From contig NZ_VDDA01000010.1 in assembly GCF_006151805.1 (NCBI RefSeq), positions 62,001-126,000 on the forward strand: a DNA stretch of 64,000 bases. The letters run 5' to 3'. The notes under the pieces are model-generated. The model was not told the DNA's origin, made no database searches, and worked only from the letters and a program-made list of their open reading frames with translations. Positions 52,544 to 61,766 of this stretch are shown here, in pieces. The stretch's first letter is position 1, and each line of letters starts with the position of its first letter. The DNA comes from Methylobacterium terricola. GTDB taxonomy: Bacteria > Pseudomonadota > Alphaproteobacteria > Rhizobiales > Beijerinckiaceae. Made by a program: the position numbers and the translations under genes.

Positions 52544-53473
52544 TCAGGCGAGCCACGCCACCAGCAGCGACACGGTGACCACCGAGGCGAGGTGCGAGAG
52601 CAGGATCGCCCCCGAGGTCACCCCGGCCTCGAGCCCGTAGAGCTTGGCGAGCGTGAACGGTCCCGAGCCGATCGGCAGGGCGCTGAGCAGCACCGCCGCG
52701 CGCGCCCACAGGTCCGGCACCACGAAGACCTTGTAGACGAGGAGAGCCGTCACCGCCGGTTGCAGCACCAGCTTGAGGACGACGAGCACCGCCATCGGGC
52801 GGACATCCGAGAACCCGACCCGTTCCTGCGCCAGGAACAGCCCGATGCAGACCAGCGCACAGGGCGAGGCGGCGCCTCCCAACAGCGCCGTGAAGCGCTC
52901 GACCGGCCCCGGCACCGACGATCCGGTGAGGCCGACGGCGAGGCCGGCGAGCGGCGCGATGAGGAGCGGATTGCGGACCAGCGCCAGCACCACCTTGCGG
53001 GCGGTGCCCGAGCCCGCGCCCTTCTGCAGGTCGAGCTCGATCAGCACGATGGCGGACAGGAACAGCACGCAGGCGGTGAACAAGGTCGCGATCACCGCCG
53101 CCGGCAGGCTCGCCGGCCCGAACACCAGCAGGCAGAGCGGGATACCCATGAAGCCGACATTGCTGTAGCCGGCATCCAGCCCCTCGATGCAGGCCTGGGC
53201 GCTGCGCAGGGACCGCCCGAGGCCCAGGAGGTAGGCGACCGCGAAGGCGGCCGCGATGCCGCCCGCGAAGGCCGCCGCGAACCCGACCTGGGCGACCTGA
53301 TCGGGCGTGATCTTCGCCATCGCGCCGAACATCAGCGCCGGCAGGGCGAGGTAGATCGCGAACCGGTTCAGGCTGTCGGCCGCCGCCGGCCCGAACAGGG
53401 CGGTGCGGCCGGACAGGAACCCCGCCAGGATCAGGGCGAAGATCGGAAGGGCGGCGTTGAGGACGGCCTGCAT
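52544..53473 (-). CDS. AEC family (auxin efflux carrier-like) transporter
   Basis: 309 residues from ATG 53473; the frame extends to 53650 but the family N terminus (MQAVLNAALPIFALILAGFL) begins here. Typical AEC motifs are NRFAIYLALPALMFGAMAK, DAGYSNVGFMGIPLC and RNPLLIAPLAGLAVGLTG. It has ten predicted helices with a symmetric two-half layout. The substrate could be malonate, malate or another organic anion, but this cannot be read from the sequence. Confidence 0.9.
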   Translation of the reverse strand: MQAVLNAALPIFALILAGFLSGRTALFGPAAADSLNRFAIYLALPALMFGAMAKITPDQVAQVGFAAAFAGGIAAAFAVAYLLGLGRSLRSAQACIEGLDAGYSNVGFMGIPLCLLVFGPASLPAAVIATLFTACVLFLSAIVLIELDLQKGAGSGTARKVVLALVRNPLLIAPLAGLAVGLTGSSVPGPVERFTALLGGAASPCALVCIGLFLAQERVGFSDVRPMAVLVVLKLVLQPAVTALLVYKVFVVPDLWARAAVLLSALPIGSGPFTLAKLYGLEAGVTSGAILLSHLASVVTVSLLVAWLA

Positions 53474-54014
53474 CGGGAAGTGCGCCGGGACCGGGCGGAG
53501 CGCCGGCGAGAGCCGCTTTGGTGCAGCTTGGGCGGAGGCGCAAGGGTGCCGCCCGGGCGGGAGCCCTGCGCCTCCGGCGGGAATGGCGGGATCAGCGGAT
53601 GCTGCCGAAGGCCACGCCCCGCGCCCGCCGAGGGCGGCGGCGACCGTCACCGGGCGGCCTTGTCCCGCATGCGGTCGCGGATCGCGAGCCCGGTGCGGCC
53701 CTCGACCGGCGGCGCGGGGCCGGCAGGAAGCCGAGGCAGAGGGCGGCGGCGTCGCGCGAGGCGGGTCACGATCGCCTGGACGGGAAATCCGGCATCACCA
53801 TATGAGTTCATGCGCCGCGAACGGGGCGCGCAGGGCGGAGACCGCCTCGCCGCCCCGGGTGCCGATCCAGGGTACGGGGTCTCCCGCATGTCCGGCCGCG
53901 ACGACGGCGCGGTGGAGACGCGGCGATCGGCCTGATAGAACGGAAAAAGAACAGATCCGGCGGCCGTTTACGGCCGTGCTTCGGGTCGGGACGGAATGGT
54001 GGCGGGAGAGCGGG
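53474..54014. other. Spacer without a supported gene
   Basis: About 540 nt. Several open frames cross it but none has a plausible start or family feature. The last 70 nt (CGGAAAAAGAACAGATCC, then GTTTACGG) are a little less G+C rich and may hold the promoter of the following small gene. Confidence 0.5.
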
Positions 54015-54269
54015 ATGGCGATGCGGACGACCTTCATGGTGCAGACGTTCGAGGTGCACCGGAAGCGGCTGCGGCCGGGTGCGCGGGACGTGGCGCCGAC
54101 GGAGAGCGGCGCGCTCAAGCGCGCGGAGGCGATCGCCGGACGGATGCCGGGGGCGGCGGCCCTGCGGATCGTGGCGGACGACGAGACGGGCGAGCTCGAG
54201 AGCGTGACGATCCTCGGCCAGTTCGGGGAGATCCCCGACGACTTCGCCGAGCAGGTCAGCGGCGGCTGA
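54015..54269 (+). CDS. Small hypothetical protein
   Basis: 84 residues from ATG 54015 with GGGAG about 7 nt before it. A basic N-terminal half (FEVHRKRLRPGARDVAP) precedes an acidic C-terminal half (DDETGELESVTILGQFGEI). I recognise no family. A second small gene follows 40 nt later in the same direction, so they may be one operon. Confidence 0.6.
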   Translation: MAMRTTFMVQTFEVHRKRLRPGARDVAPTESGALKRAEAIAGRMPGAAALRIVADDETGELESVTILGQFGEIPDDFAEQVSGG

Positions 54270-54309
54270 CGCAAGGACGAGCAACTCGGCGGCGGCCGAG
54301 GATGGGAGC

Positions 54310-54597
54310 ATGACCATGGCCTTCAAGGCGAAATCGGCGGCGGAGACCAAGGCCGCGGAACTGGCGGCGATCTTGGTCCGGGTCGCGGACCGGGACGGCG
54401 TGCCGGTCCAGGTCGGCGTGGATGCCTTGCGCCGGGCGAGCCCGCGCCTGACCCCGCTGGCGATCGGGCAGATGTTCCGCCGCCACCGCGACGACCTGGA
54501 GGCAGCGTTGGCGGAGCGGGGCTACACCCTCGTCGACTATGCCGACCAGGGGCCCGGACGCGGCATGGAATTCGCGATTGCCGCCGCCGACGCGTAG
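54310..54597 (+). CDS. Small hypothetical protein, possibly helical
   Basis: 95 residues; ATG 54310 has GGGAG close upstream, and ATG 54316 is an alternative. It is mainly helical and charged (AAETKAAELAAILVRVADRD, then QMFRRHRDDLEAALAERGY). I recognise no family. A hairpin at 54623-54654 follows it and the small-RNA promoter lies about 75 nt after its stop. Confidence 0.6.
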   Translation: MTMAFKAKSAAETKAAELAAILVRVADRDGVPVQVGVDALRRASPRLTPLAIGQMFRRHRDDLEAALAERGYTLVDYADQGPGRGMEFAIAAADA

Positions 54598-54622
54598 GGC
54601 GGACATGACGGAGCCGGATGCC

Positions 54623-54654
54623 GGGCGGCACCATGCACCCGGCGCATGCCGCCC
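54623..54654 (+). terminator. 8-bp hairpin after the small gene
   Basis: GGGCGGCA (54623-54630) and TGCCGCCC (54647-54654) pair perfectly over a 16-nt loop. It has no T-run, so the terminator role is uncertain. Confidence 0.4.
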
Positions 54655-54670
54655 TGCACGAAAGTCCGGA

Positions 54671-54699
54671 TTGTGCAGCGCAAAAAATCGTGGGATACA
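54671..54699 (+). promoter_or_regulatory. Sigma-70-like promoter of the small RNA
   Basis: TTGTGC (54671-54676) and GATACA (54694-54699) are spaced by 17 nt. A start about 54706 gives the expected 5' end ACGCAAGGACGCG of the small RNA. Confidence 0.6.
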
Positions 54700-54705
54700 G
54701 GGTTC

Positions 54706-54796
54706 ACGCAAGGACGCGATGGCGTCGCGGACTTGCCAGCCCTCTTGGGCGTTTCCTCCCTAGACTTCGGGCCACTCGCAAGGGTGGCCTTTTTTC
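54706..54796 (+). ncRNA. SuhB/MmgR-type (alpha-r8) small RNA
   Basis: About 90 nt. Stem-loop 1 is GCAAGGACGCGATGGCGTC closed by CTTGC; inside it GACGC and GCGTC pair. Stem-loop 2 is GCCC-tctt-GGGC at about 54739-54750. The single-stranded decamer TTTCCTCCCT (54752-54761) follows, with AGACTTC next to it. The terminator is GGCCAC (54770-54775), 8-nt loop, GTGGCC (54784-54789), then TTTTTT. This pattern is that of the SuhB family, known as MmgR in Sinorhizobium meliloti, where it limits polyhydroxybutyrate storage. The decamer is complementary to Shine-Dalgarno sequences, so it should pair with mRNA start regions. Recognition is from memory of the family. Confidence 0.8.
54769..54795 (+). terminator. 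Rho-independent terminator of the small RNA
   Basis: GGCCAC and GTGGCC pair perfectly over an 8-nt loop and are followed by six T residues. It is the clearest intrinsic terminator in the window. Confidence 0.9.
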
Positions 54797-54977
54797 TTGC
54801 CTGCCCTCGTCCTCGTACGATCCCCCGCACCCGCGGCCGAACCACATCCATTCGCCCAGTCCCCTTCCCCTCGCGGCGCCCTAGATGCGGCCTCGGGATG
54901 GGGCGCCCCAGAGACAGATCGTCCGTCGAGACGTCGGAATTCGTGCCCGCGGCGGCACCGCTCTGAGGAAACTGGCC

Positions 54978-56711
54978 ATGGCGAAGCGAAACGTTGCCGA
55001 TCTCTGCATCGAGACCCTGGAACAGGTCGGCGTCGAGCGCGTCTACGGCGTCGTCGGCGACAGCCTGAACGGCCTGACCGAGGCGATCCGCGCCCGGGGC
55101 AAGATCCGCTGGGTCCATGTGCGCCACGAGGAGGTGGCGGCCTTCGCGGCCTCGGCCGAGTCGCAGGCGACCGGCGGCCTCGCGGTCTGCGCCGGGTCCT
55201 GCGGCCCGGGCCACCTCCACCTCATCAACGGCCTCTACGACGCCCACCGCACCCGCACCCCGGTGCTGGCGATCGCCGCCCACATCCCCTCGGCCGAGAT
55301 CGGCACCGGCTACTTCCAGGCCACCCATCCGGAGGAGCTGTTCCGGGAGTGCAGCCACTATTGCGAGCTGGTCTCGGACCCGGCCCAATTGCCCTACGTG
55401 CTGGAGATCGCGATCCGCACGGCAGTGGCCAAGGGCGGCGTGTCGGTGGTGGTGATCCCGGGCGACGTCGCCCTCAAGGACGCGCCTGCGCGGGCGCTCG
55501 CCGCCCCCGCGACCCTGGCGCCGAAGCCCCCGATCGTGCTGCCGCAAGCGGCCGAGCTCGACGCGCTGGCGAGCCTCCTCGACGGCGCCGGGAAGGTCAC
55601 GCTGTTCTGCGGGCGCGGCTGTGCCGGGGCGCGGGACCAGGTGATCCAGCTCGCGGAGGCCCTGAAGGCGCCGGTGGTGCACGCGCTGGGCGGCAAGGAG
55701 CACGTCGAGAGCGACAATCCCTACGATGTCGGGATGACCGGGTTGATCGGCTTCTCCTCCGGCTACGCCGCGATGGAAGCCTGCGACGCCCTGCTGCTGC
55801 TCGGCACCGACTTTCCCTACCGCCAGTTCTATCCCGACCACGCGAAGATCGCCCAGATCGACATCCGGCCAGAGAATCTCGGCCGGCGCTGCCGGCTCGA
55901 TCTCGGCCTCGTCGGCGACGTCGCGGTGACGATCGCCGGATTGCTGCCGCGGCTGACGGCGCGGCGGGATTCCAGCCACCTCGAACGCTGCCTGAAGCAC
56001 TACGCCAAGGCGCGGGACGGCCTCGACGACCTCGCCACCGGCACGCCCGGCCGCACCCCGATCCACCCGCAATACCTCGCCCGCATGGTCAGCGAGGCCG
56101 CCGGCCCGGACGCGGCGTTCACGGCCGATGTCGGCACGCCGACCATCTGGGCGGCGCGCTACCTGACGATGTCCACGGGCCGGCGGCTGATCGGTTCCTG
56201 GGCGCATGGCTCGATGGCCAACGCCATGGCGCACGCGATCGGGCTGCAGGCGGCGCAGCCGGGCCGGCAGGTGATCGCGCTCGCCGGCGACGGCGGCTTC
56301 AGCATGCTGATGGGCGACCTCCTCACCCTGGTGCAGGAGAAGCTGCCGGTGAAGGTCGTGGTGTTCAACAACGGTACCCTCGGCTTCGTCGAGATGGAGA
56401 TGAAGGCCGCCGGCTACCTCGAGACCGGCGTGGCGCTCCAGAACCCGGATTTCTCCGCCATCGCCCGCGCCGCCGGGCTGCACGGTCGCCGGGTCCAGGA
56501 TCCGGGCGAGCTGGAAGCGGCGCTGGCCGAGATGCTGGCGCATGACGGCCCGGCCCTCCTCGACGTGGTGACGAACCGCCAGGAACTCGCCATGCCGCCG
56601 CGGATCCAGGCCGAGCAGGTCAAGGGCTTCAGCCTGTACGTGATGCGCGCGGTGATGAACGGCCGCGGCGACGAGATCCTGGACCTCGCCAAGAGCAACC
56701 TGATCCGGTGA
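54978..56711 (+). CDS. poxB: Ubiquinone-dependent pyruvate dehydrogenase (PoxB)
   Basis: 577 residues from ATG 54978, close to the E. coli PoxB length of 572. It has the thiamine-diphosphate fold: active glutamate in VHVRHEEVAAFAASAESQ, GSCGPGHLHLINGLYDAH, and the ThDP motif GDGGFSMLMGDLLTLVQEKL with NNGTLGFVEMEM. The FAD region and a short C-terminal amphipathic tail (QVKGFSLYVMRAVMNGRGDE) for membrane contact are also present. It decarboxylates pyruvate to acetate and CO2 and reduces ubiquinone at the membrane. It is a single gene. Confidence 0.9.
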   Translation: MAKRNVADLCIETLEQVGVERVYGVVGDSLNGLTEAIRARGKIRWVHVRHEEVAAFAASAESQATGGLAVCAGSCGPGHLHLINGLYDAHRTRTPVLAIAAHIPSAEIGTGYFQATHPEELFRECSHYCELVSDPAQLPYVLEIAIRTAVAKGGVSVVVIPGDVALKDAPARALAAPATLAPKPPIVLPQAAELDALASLLDGAGKVTLFCGRGCAGARDQVIQLAEALKAPVVHALGGKEHVESDNPYDVGMTGLIGFSSGYAAMEACDALLLLGTDFPYRQFYPDHAKIAQIDIRPENLGRRCRLDLGLVGDVAVTIAGLLPRLTARRDSSHLERCLKHYAKARDGLDDLATGTPGRTPIHPQYLARMVSEAAGPDAAFTADVGTPTIWAARYLTMSTGRRLIGSWAHGSMANAMAHAIGLQAAQPGRQVIALAGDGGFSMLMGDLLTLVQEKLPVKVVVFNNGTLGFVEMEMKAAGYLETGVALQNPDFSAIARAAGLHGRRVQDPGELEAALAEMLAHDGPALLDVVTNRQELAMPPRIQAEQVKGFSLYVMRAVMNGRGDEILDLAKSNLIR

Positions 56712-57516
56712 GCCGGGATACGGTCAGCGACGCGGGCTAGCGGATCCTTGCGGCCAGACGGCTTCGCATGACCCCGCCGCTGTCCCGGACGCGGGTGGCA
56801 CCGGCGGAAGGGGATCCGGGATCCAGACTACGGGGTGCCGCGAAGCGGCTCCGTATGCCGCACCATTGCAGCCGCGCGGATGCTCCGCGGCTTTGTGTGC
56901 GGGTCCCGGATCTCCTTCCACGTCGTTTCGCTCGGCCGGAAAAGGGACGAGGAACCCGCCATGCACGGGCCGGCCAAGTGCACGGCGCAGCCTTCGATAC
57001 AGCGGTCCCAGGACATCGCCGCAAACCGCCAAGCCTCGTCACGATCCCGCAGCCCGGCGCGGAAGCGCCGCGTCGATGTCGCGCCCATCCCGCTGCGGAG
57101 TGCCCGGACCGGGCGTGGTCGATCGAGCCGGTCCTGTTTCCGGCCCGCGATCCGGCAGCACGCCTCGGGCCGCGACGGCAGCGCCGCGCCCAAGGGGACG
57201 GTGCGGCACCTATGTCTTACGGCCTATGTCGTCAGGGTCGATGCTGTGGTGACCCTGCGGCGGCATTCATCCTGCACCGGCCGCACGGAGCATTGTTTCT
57301 TGATCCGACGGGCTGGACACATTGCATCGTCTTGCCCACGACAGTGATAATACAAATCTGATTTTTTCACCTACCAGCAAGCACAAAGCATCGAAACTTA
57401 CATTATAACAGCTACAAAACATAGTTCTTGTTCAGCTACGCTGTTTTTGCCATTCGGTTTCCAGCCGCGACCCGCCGTGCCGTACCTCACGCTGTTCTGG
57501 TCGATGGCGGCGCTCA
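56712..57516. other. Long spacer without a supported gene
   Basis: About 800 nt. The part 56775-56850 contains 'gtcccgg' and 'gggatccgggatcc' blocks of the interspersed repeat type, and 56895-56950 another repeat-like stretch. Several 100-200-codon frames run through 56768-57361 but have no family features. From about 57345 to 57435 the DNA is AT-rich (GATAATACAAATCTG, CATTATAACAGC) and is the likely promoter of the iron-uptake operon. Confidence 0.55.
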
Positions 57517-59898
57517 ATGCTCGTCCTGGATCCCGTCATGCCCGTCCTGTCGTCGCGTCGCGTCTCCCCCCTCTCGGTCGTGGGACGGCGACGCCGGCTG
57601 ACCTGGTCGTTGCTGTCGGGCGTTGTCCTGTCGGCCGGCATGGCGGCGGCAGCGCAAGCTCAGGATGCGGCCGAGATCGCCCTCGACACGATCAGCGTCG
57701 ACGGCGTCGCGAGGCCGGCGACAGCGACCGCAGCGGGCACGCAGCCCGGCGGCGCCCGCGGGCCGGTGCCGGGCTACGTCGCCTCGCGCAGCGTGGTGGC
57801 GACCAAGACCGACACCCCGATCCTCGAGACCGCGCAGTCGATCACCGTCATCGGCCGGCAGCAGATCGAGGACCAGAACGCGCTCACCATCAACCAGGCC
57901 CTGCGCTACAGCCCGAGCGTGACGACCGAGCAGCGCGGCGGCGCCGGCGGGACCCGGCTGGAGCAATTCTCGATCCGCGGCTTCACCGCGCCGCTGTTCC
58001 TCGACGGGATGCGCCTGCCGACCAGCCGCGACGCCTTCCCGACGGTGGACCCCTACCGGATCGAGCGCATCGACATCATCAAGGGCCCCGCCTCGGTGCT
58101 CTACGGCCAGTCCGGCCCCGGCGGCATCGTGAATCTCACGTCGAAGATGCCGCAATTCGTCCGCCACGGCGAGGTCTTCGTCCAGGGCGGCGGCTTCAGC
58201 GAGGTCCGCGGCGGCTTCGATGTCGGCGGGCCGATCACCTCCGAGACGACCCTTCCGGGCAGCGAGGAATTCGCCTACCGGGTGACGGGCCTCGGCTGGA
58301 ACGGCGACGGGCCGGCGGTGACGACCCGGGTCGAACGCGCCTTCATCCAGCCGAGCCTGACCTGGCGCCCGTCGGCCGATACCTCGCTCACCGTGCTCGG
58401 CCTCTACCAGCGCGACCCGTTCTCCGGCTTCTACGGCGGCTTCCCGGCCTTCGGCACGGTGTTCCCGCGCAATTTCGGCAACGGCGTCGTCGGCCGCCTG
58501 CCGGCCGACTTCTACGACGGCGACCGCAACTTCGAGCAGTCGGACCGCACGCAGGCCGCGGTGACCTATATCCTCGACCACCGCTTCAACGACGCGTTCC
58601 GGTTCCACTCCTCGGGCCGCTTCCTGCGCACAGAGGGCCAGTATCGCAGCGTCTACGGCGCCTTCAGCGCGGCCACCCCGATCACGATGCCCTCGGCGCT
58701 GACCACCGGCCCGCTGATCAACCGCTCGCGCATCGCCACCGACGTGGCGATCGACGCCTACACGATGGACAATTACTTCGAGGCGAAGTTCGACACCGGG
58801 CCCTTCGCCCACACGGCGCTCCTCGGCGTCGACCACCAGACGATCAAGACCCGCACGCTCGCGACGCCCTTCCCCGCCGCGCCCGACCTCAACGCGCTGG
58901 CGCCGAACTACGACATGACCATCGCGGTGCCGGGCTTCACCAGCAACGCCCGCATCACCGCGCAGCAGACCGGCGTCTACATCCAGGATCAGGTCAAGTT
59001 CGACCGCCTCGTCCTGACGCTCGGCGGGCGCTACGACAGCGCCCGGACGGGCGGGCCGACCCGGACGCTCGCCACCGGCGCCGTCGCGTTCCAGGACGTT
59101 CCCTCCGACGCGCTCACCTACCGGGCGAGCCTGCTCTACCTCTTCGACGCCGGCATCGCCCCGTACGTCTCCTACAGCGAGGCGTTCGAGCCGATCGCAA
59201 GCGGGCGCATCTTCGATCCGGCCTTCGGCGCGACCGGGCGCCTGCCGGATCCGATCTCGAGCCGGCAATACGAGGCCGGGATCAAATACCAGCCGCCGGG
59301 CACCGATCTGCTGCTCACCGCGGCGGCCTTCGACATCAAGCGCTCGAACACCCTGACGCCGGATCCCCTGAACGGGCCGACCTTCAGCCTCCAGACCGGC
59401 GAGATCGGCGTGCAGGGCGTCGAGTTCGAGGCCCGGGCCAACCTCGCCGAGGGGCTGAACCTGATCGGCGGCGTCTCCTTCCTCGATGTGCGCAACACCC
59501 AGGACACCAACACGACCTTCAACCAGGTCACCGGCCGGCAGGTGCCGATCGTGGGCCTGCGCCCGACCGCGATCCCGGACCGCACCGCCTCGTTGTTCCT
59601 CGACTATACGGTCCAGTCCGGCCCGCTCCTGGGCCTGAGCCTCGGCGGGGGTTTTCGCTACCTCGGCGGTTCCTGGGGCGATGCGGCCAACACCTTCCGG
59701 GTGCCCGAGGCCGTGCTGGTCGACGCGGTGGCGCGCTACGACCTCAAGCACCTGAACCCGACGCTGAAGGGCTTCGACCTCCAGGTCAACGCCCAGAACC
59801 TGCTCGACGACCGCACCGTCACCGGCTGCTTCTCCTACGCGACCTGCTTCTACGGCCTGCCGCGCACGGTCTATGCGACCCTGCGCTACCGCTGGTAA
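57517..59898 (+). CDS. TonB-dependent siderophore receptor
   Basis: 793 residues from ATG 57517; ATG 57538 (MPVLSSRR) is an alternative. A signal peptide (LLSGVVLSAGMAAAAQAQ) leads into a plug domain (ETAQSITVIGRQQIEDQNAL, then ASVLYGQSGPGGIVNLTS), and the rest is a 22-strand barrel ending YATLRYRW with an aromatic last residue. It is an outer-membrane receptor for a ferric siderophore, energised by TonB. The ligand is unknown. AT-rich DNA precedes it; no Fur or RirA/Irr site was identified. Confidence 0.9.
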   Translation: MLVLDPVMPVLSSRRVSPLSVVGRRRRLTWSLLSGVVLSAGMAAAAQAQDAAEIALDTISVDGVARPATATAAGTQPGGARGPVPGYVASRSVVATKTDTPILETAQSITVIGRQQIEDQNALTINQALRYSPSVTTEQRGGAGGTRLEQFSIRGFTAPLFLDGMRLPTSRDAFPTVDPYRIERIDIIKGPASVLYGQSGPGGIVNLTSKMPQFVRHGEVFVQGGGFSEVRGGFDVGGPITSETTLPGSEEFAYRVTGLGWNGDGPAVTTRVERAFIQPSLTWRPSADTSLTVLGLYQRDPFSGFYGGFPAFGTVFPRNFGNGVVGRLPADFYDGDRNFEQSDRTQAAVTYILDHRFNDAFRFHSSGRFLRTEGQYRSVYGAFSAATPITMPSALTTGPLINRSRIATDVAIDAYTMDNYFEAKFDTGPFAHTALLGVDHQTIKTRTLATPFPAAPDLNALAPNYDMTIAVPGFTSNARITAQQTGVYIQDQVKFDRLVLTLGGRYDSARTGGPTRTLATGAVAFQDVPSDALTYRASLLYLFDAGIAPYVSYSEAFEPIASGRIFDPAFGATGRLPDPISSRQYEAGIKYQPPGTDLLLTAAAFDIKRSNTLTPDPLNGPTFSLQTGEIGVQGVEFEARANLAEGLNLIGGVSFLDVRNTQDTNTTFNQVTGRQVPIVGLRPTAIPDRTASLFLDYTVQSGPLLGLSLGGGFRYLGGSWGDAANTFRVPEAVLVDAVARYDLKHLNPTLKGFDLQVNAQNLLDDRTVTGCFSYATCFYGLPRTVYATLRYRW

Positions 59899-59907
59899 GG
59901 GAGCGCC

Positions 59908-60216
59908 ATGACCCGGCCACTCACGCTCAACGCCCGCGCCGCGGTGGCGGGCCGCATCGTCCTCGCGATGGGCGGCGGCTACGCAGTGGCGGCACTCGCC
60001 ACCGCATTCCTGTCGCTGACCCTGCCGATGCCCCGGGCGGAGGCCGTGACCGCGGCGACGCTTCTGAGCTTTCCCATCATGGTGGCGATCGTCGTCGTCG
60101 TTTTCGCCGCGCGCTCGCTCGGGCGCGCCGCCGCGATCGTCGGCGCGATCGGTCTCGGGCTCGGACTGGCGCTCCGGCTCGTCACCGGGTCGTTCCCGTT
60201 CGGATTCGGGTCATGA
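59908..60216 (+). CDS. DUF3649-type small membrane protein
   Basis: 102 residues with three hydrophobic helices (VLAMGGGYAVAALATAFLSL, TLLSFPIMVAIVVVVFAA, AAAIVGAIGLGLGLALRL). The composition and position match DUF3649 proteins found in bacterial iron-uptake operons. It begins 9 nt after the receptor gene and overlaps the PepSY gene by ATGA. Confidence 0.75.
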   Translation: MTRPLTLNARAAVAGRIVLAMGGGYAVAALATAFLSLTLPMPRAEAVTAATLLSFPIMVAIVVVVFAARSLGRAAAIVGAIGLGLGLALRLVTGSFPFGFGS

Positions 60217-61766
60217 AGCAGGGTTTCCGCCAGTCGATGGCCTGGCTGCACACCTGGTCGGGCCTCGTCGTCGGCTGGGTGCTGTTCGCCGTCTTCGTCA
60301 CCGGCACCGCGACCTATTACCGGGCCGACATCTCGCGCTGGATGCAGCCGGAGCTGCGGCGCGAGGCGACGGTGACGCCCGAGACCCTGGCGGCCTCGGC
60401 CGACCTCGCGGTCGCCCACCTGCAAGCGCAGGCAGGCGCGGCCCGGACCTGGTTCATCGGCCTGCCGACACCGGAGAAGCCGCTCGTCGAGCTGTTCTGG
60501 CGGACGAAGCCCGGCGCGGCCCCGGGCCACGTCCTCCTCGACCCGCGCACCGGAGCGCCGGCGGCGATGCGGGCCACGCGGGGCGGCGACTTCTTCTACC
60601 GCTTCCACTTCGAACTGAATCTGCCGCCGCTCTGGGGGCGCTGGATCGTCGGCCTCTGCGCCATGGTGATGCTGGTGGCGCTGGTGAGCGGCATCGTCAC
60701 CCATCGGCGGATCTTCTCCGACTTCTTCACCCTGCGGCGAGACAAGGCGGCGCAGCGCGGCTGGCTCGACGCCCACAACGTCAGCGGCGTGCTGGCGCTG
60801 CCGTTCCACCTCATGATCACCTATACCGGCGTGGTGACGCTGGCGCTGATGTACATGCCCTGGGGCGTCACCGCCGCCTACAAGGGCGACCAGTTCGCCT
60901 TCTTCGCCGAGACCGGGCAGATCACCCGGAACCGGCCGGCGGCCGGGCAGCCCGGGACGCTCGCTCCGGTCGGGCCGATGGTGCGGCAGGCGCTGGCAAC
61001 GATTCCCGAGCCGCTGGAACGGCTCACCATCGCCAACCCGCGCGACGCGAATTCCACCGTCGTGGCGGTGTTCGAGGAGCCGCACGGCCTCTCGCACGAG
61101 CACCCGCAGGTCGCCTTCGCGGGCACCAGCGGCGACGTCGTCGAGGTCCTGTCCGGGGGATTGCAGCCGGCGGCCAAGACCTTCACCACCCTGGTCGGCC
61201 TGCACGAGGCGCATTTCGCCGGGGCGGCGTTGCGGGTGCTGTTCTTCCTGTGCGGGCTGATGGGCTGCGCCATGGTGGCGAGCGGGCTGGTGCTGTGGAG
61301 CGTCGCCCGCCTGCCGAAATCCGGAGCGGTCCCCGGGTTCGGCTGGCGCCTCGTCCACGCCCTCAATCTCGGCACGATCGCGGGGCTGCCGGGTGCCGTC
61401 GCCGCCTACTTCCTGGCGAACCGGCTGCTCCCCCTCGACCTCGCGGGCCGGGCGGAGTGGGAGGTGCGGGTGTTCTTCGGCACCTGGATCCTCGTCGCGG
61501 GGCTCGGGGCGTGGCCGGCGCCGCGCCGGGCCTGGCGCCTTTCGCTCGCGGCGGTCGCCGCCCTGTTCGCCGCGGTCGTGGTCGCGGACGCCGCGACCGC
61601 CCGCGGGCTGTGGGACGATCCGGCCTGGTTCCTCGGCTTCGACGCCGCGCTCCTGGCGCTCGCCGCCGGCTTCGCGCTCATCTCGCACAAGATCGCGCGG
61701 TATGCCGGCCCGCGCCGGGCCCGCCGGGCCGTTCCCGAGCCCGCGCCGCGGATGGAGGCGGCATGA
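60213..61766 (+). CDS. PepSY-associated TM helix domain protein (PiuB-like)
   Basis: 517 residues from ATG 60213. Four main transmembrane helices carry conserved histidines and a PepSY region: SMAWLHTWSGLVVGWVLFAV, FYRFHFELNLPPLWGRWIVG, WLDAHNVSGVLALPFHLMIT and LVGLHEAHFAGAALRVLFFL. This is the PiuB/iron-regulated membrane protein family, thought to help iron release or reduction at the inner membrane. It overlaps the next gene by ATGA. Confidence 0.88.
   Translation: MKQGFRQSMAWLHTWSGLVVGWVLFAVFVTGTATYYRADISRWMQPELRREATVTPETLAASADLAVAHLQAQAGAARTWFIGLPTPEKPLVELFWRTKPGAAPGHVLLDPRTGAPAAMRATRGGDFFYRFHFELNLPPLWGRWIVGLCAMVMLVALVSGIVTHRRIFSDFFTLRRDKAAQRGWLDAHNVSGVLALPFHLMITYTGVVTLALMYMPWGVTAAYKGDQFAFFAETGQITRNRPAAGQPGTLAPVGPMVRQALATIPEPLERLTIANPRDANSTVVAVFEEPHGLSHEHPQVAFAGTSGDVVEVLSGGLQPAAKTFTTLVGLHEAHFAGAALRVLFFLCGLMGCAMVASGLVLWSVARLPKSGAVPGFGWRLVHALNLGTIAGLPGAVAAYFLANRLLPLDLAGRAEWEVRVFFGTWILVAGLGAWPAPRRAWRLSLAAVAALFAAVVVADAATARGLWDDPAWFLGFDAALLALAAGFALISHKIARYAGPRRARRAVPEPAPRMEAA

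Noticed and set aside
53403..54014. Upstream extension of the 84-residue small gene
   Set aside because: The N-terminal extension is low-complexity Arg/Pro/Ala and overlaps the minus-strand AEC gene; ATG 54015 has its own ribosome site.
54661..54690. Match of GAAAGTCCGG to the RNase P RNA 5' signature
   Set aside because: Only this short segment matches. The transcript would be far too short, and the region is better explained as the upstream part of the SuhB-type sRNA promoter.
56768..57361. Several 100-200-codon frames in the long spacer after poxB
   Set aside because: They overlap each other on both strands, contain repeat-like DNA and have no ribosome site or domain.
57447..60212. Long plus-strand frame running through the TonB receptor region into the PepSY gene
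   Set aside because: Only the last 517 codons from 60213 have family features. The earlier part overlaps the TonB receptor in another frame and is Arg/Pro-rich noise.
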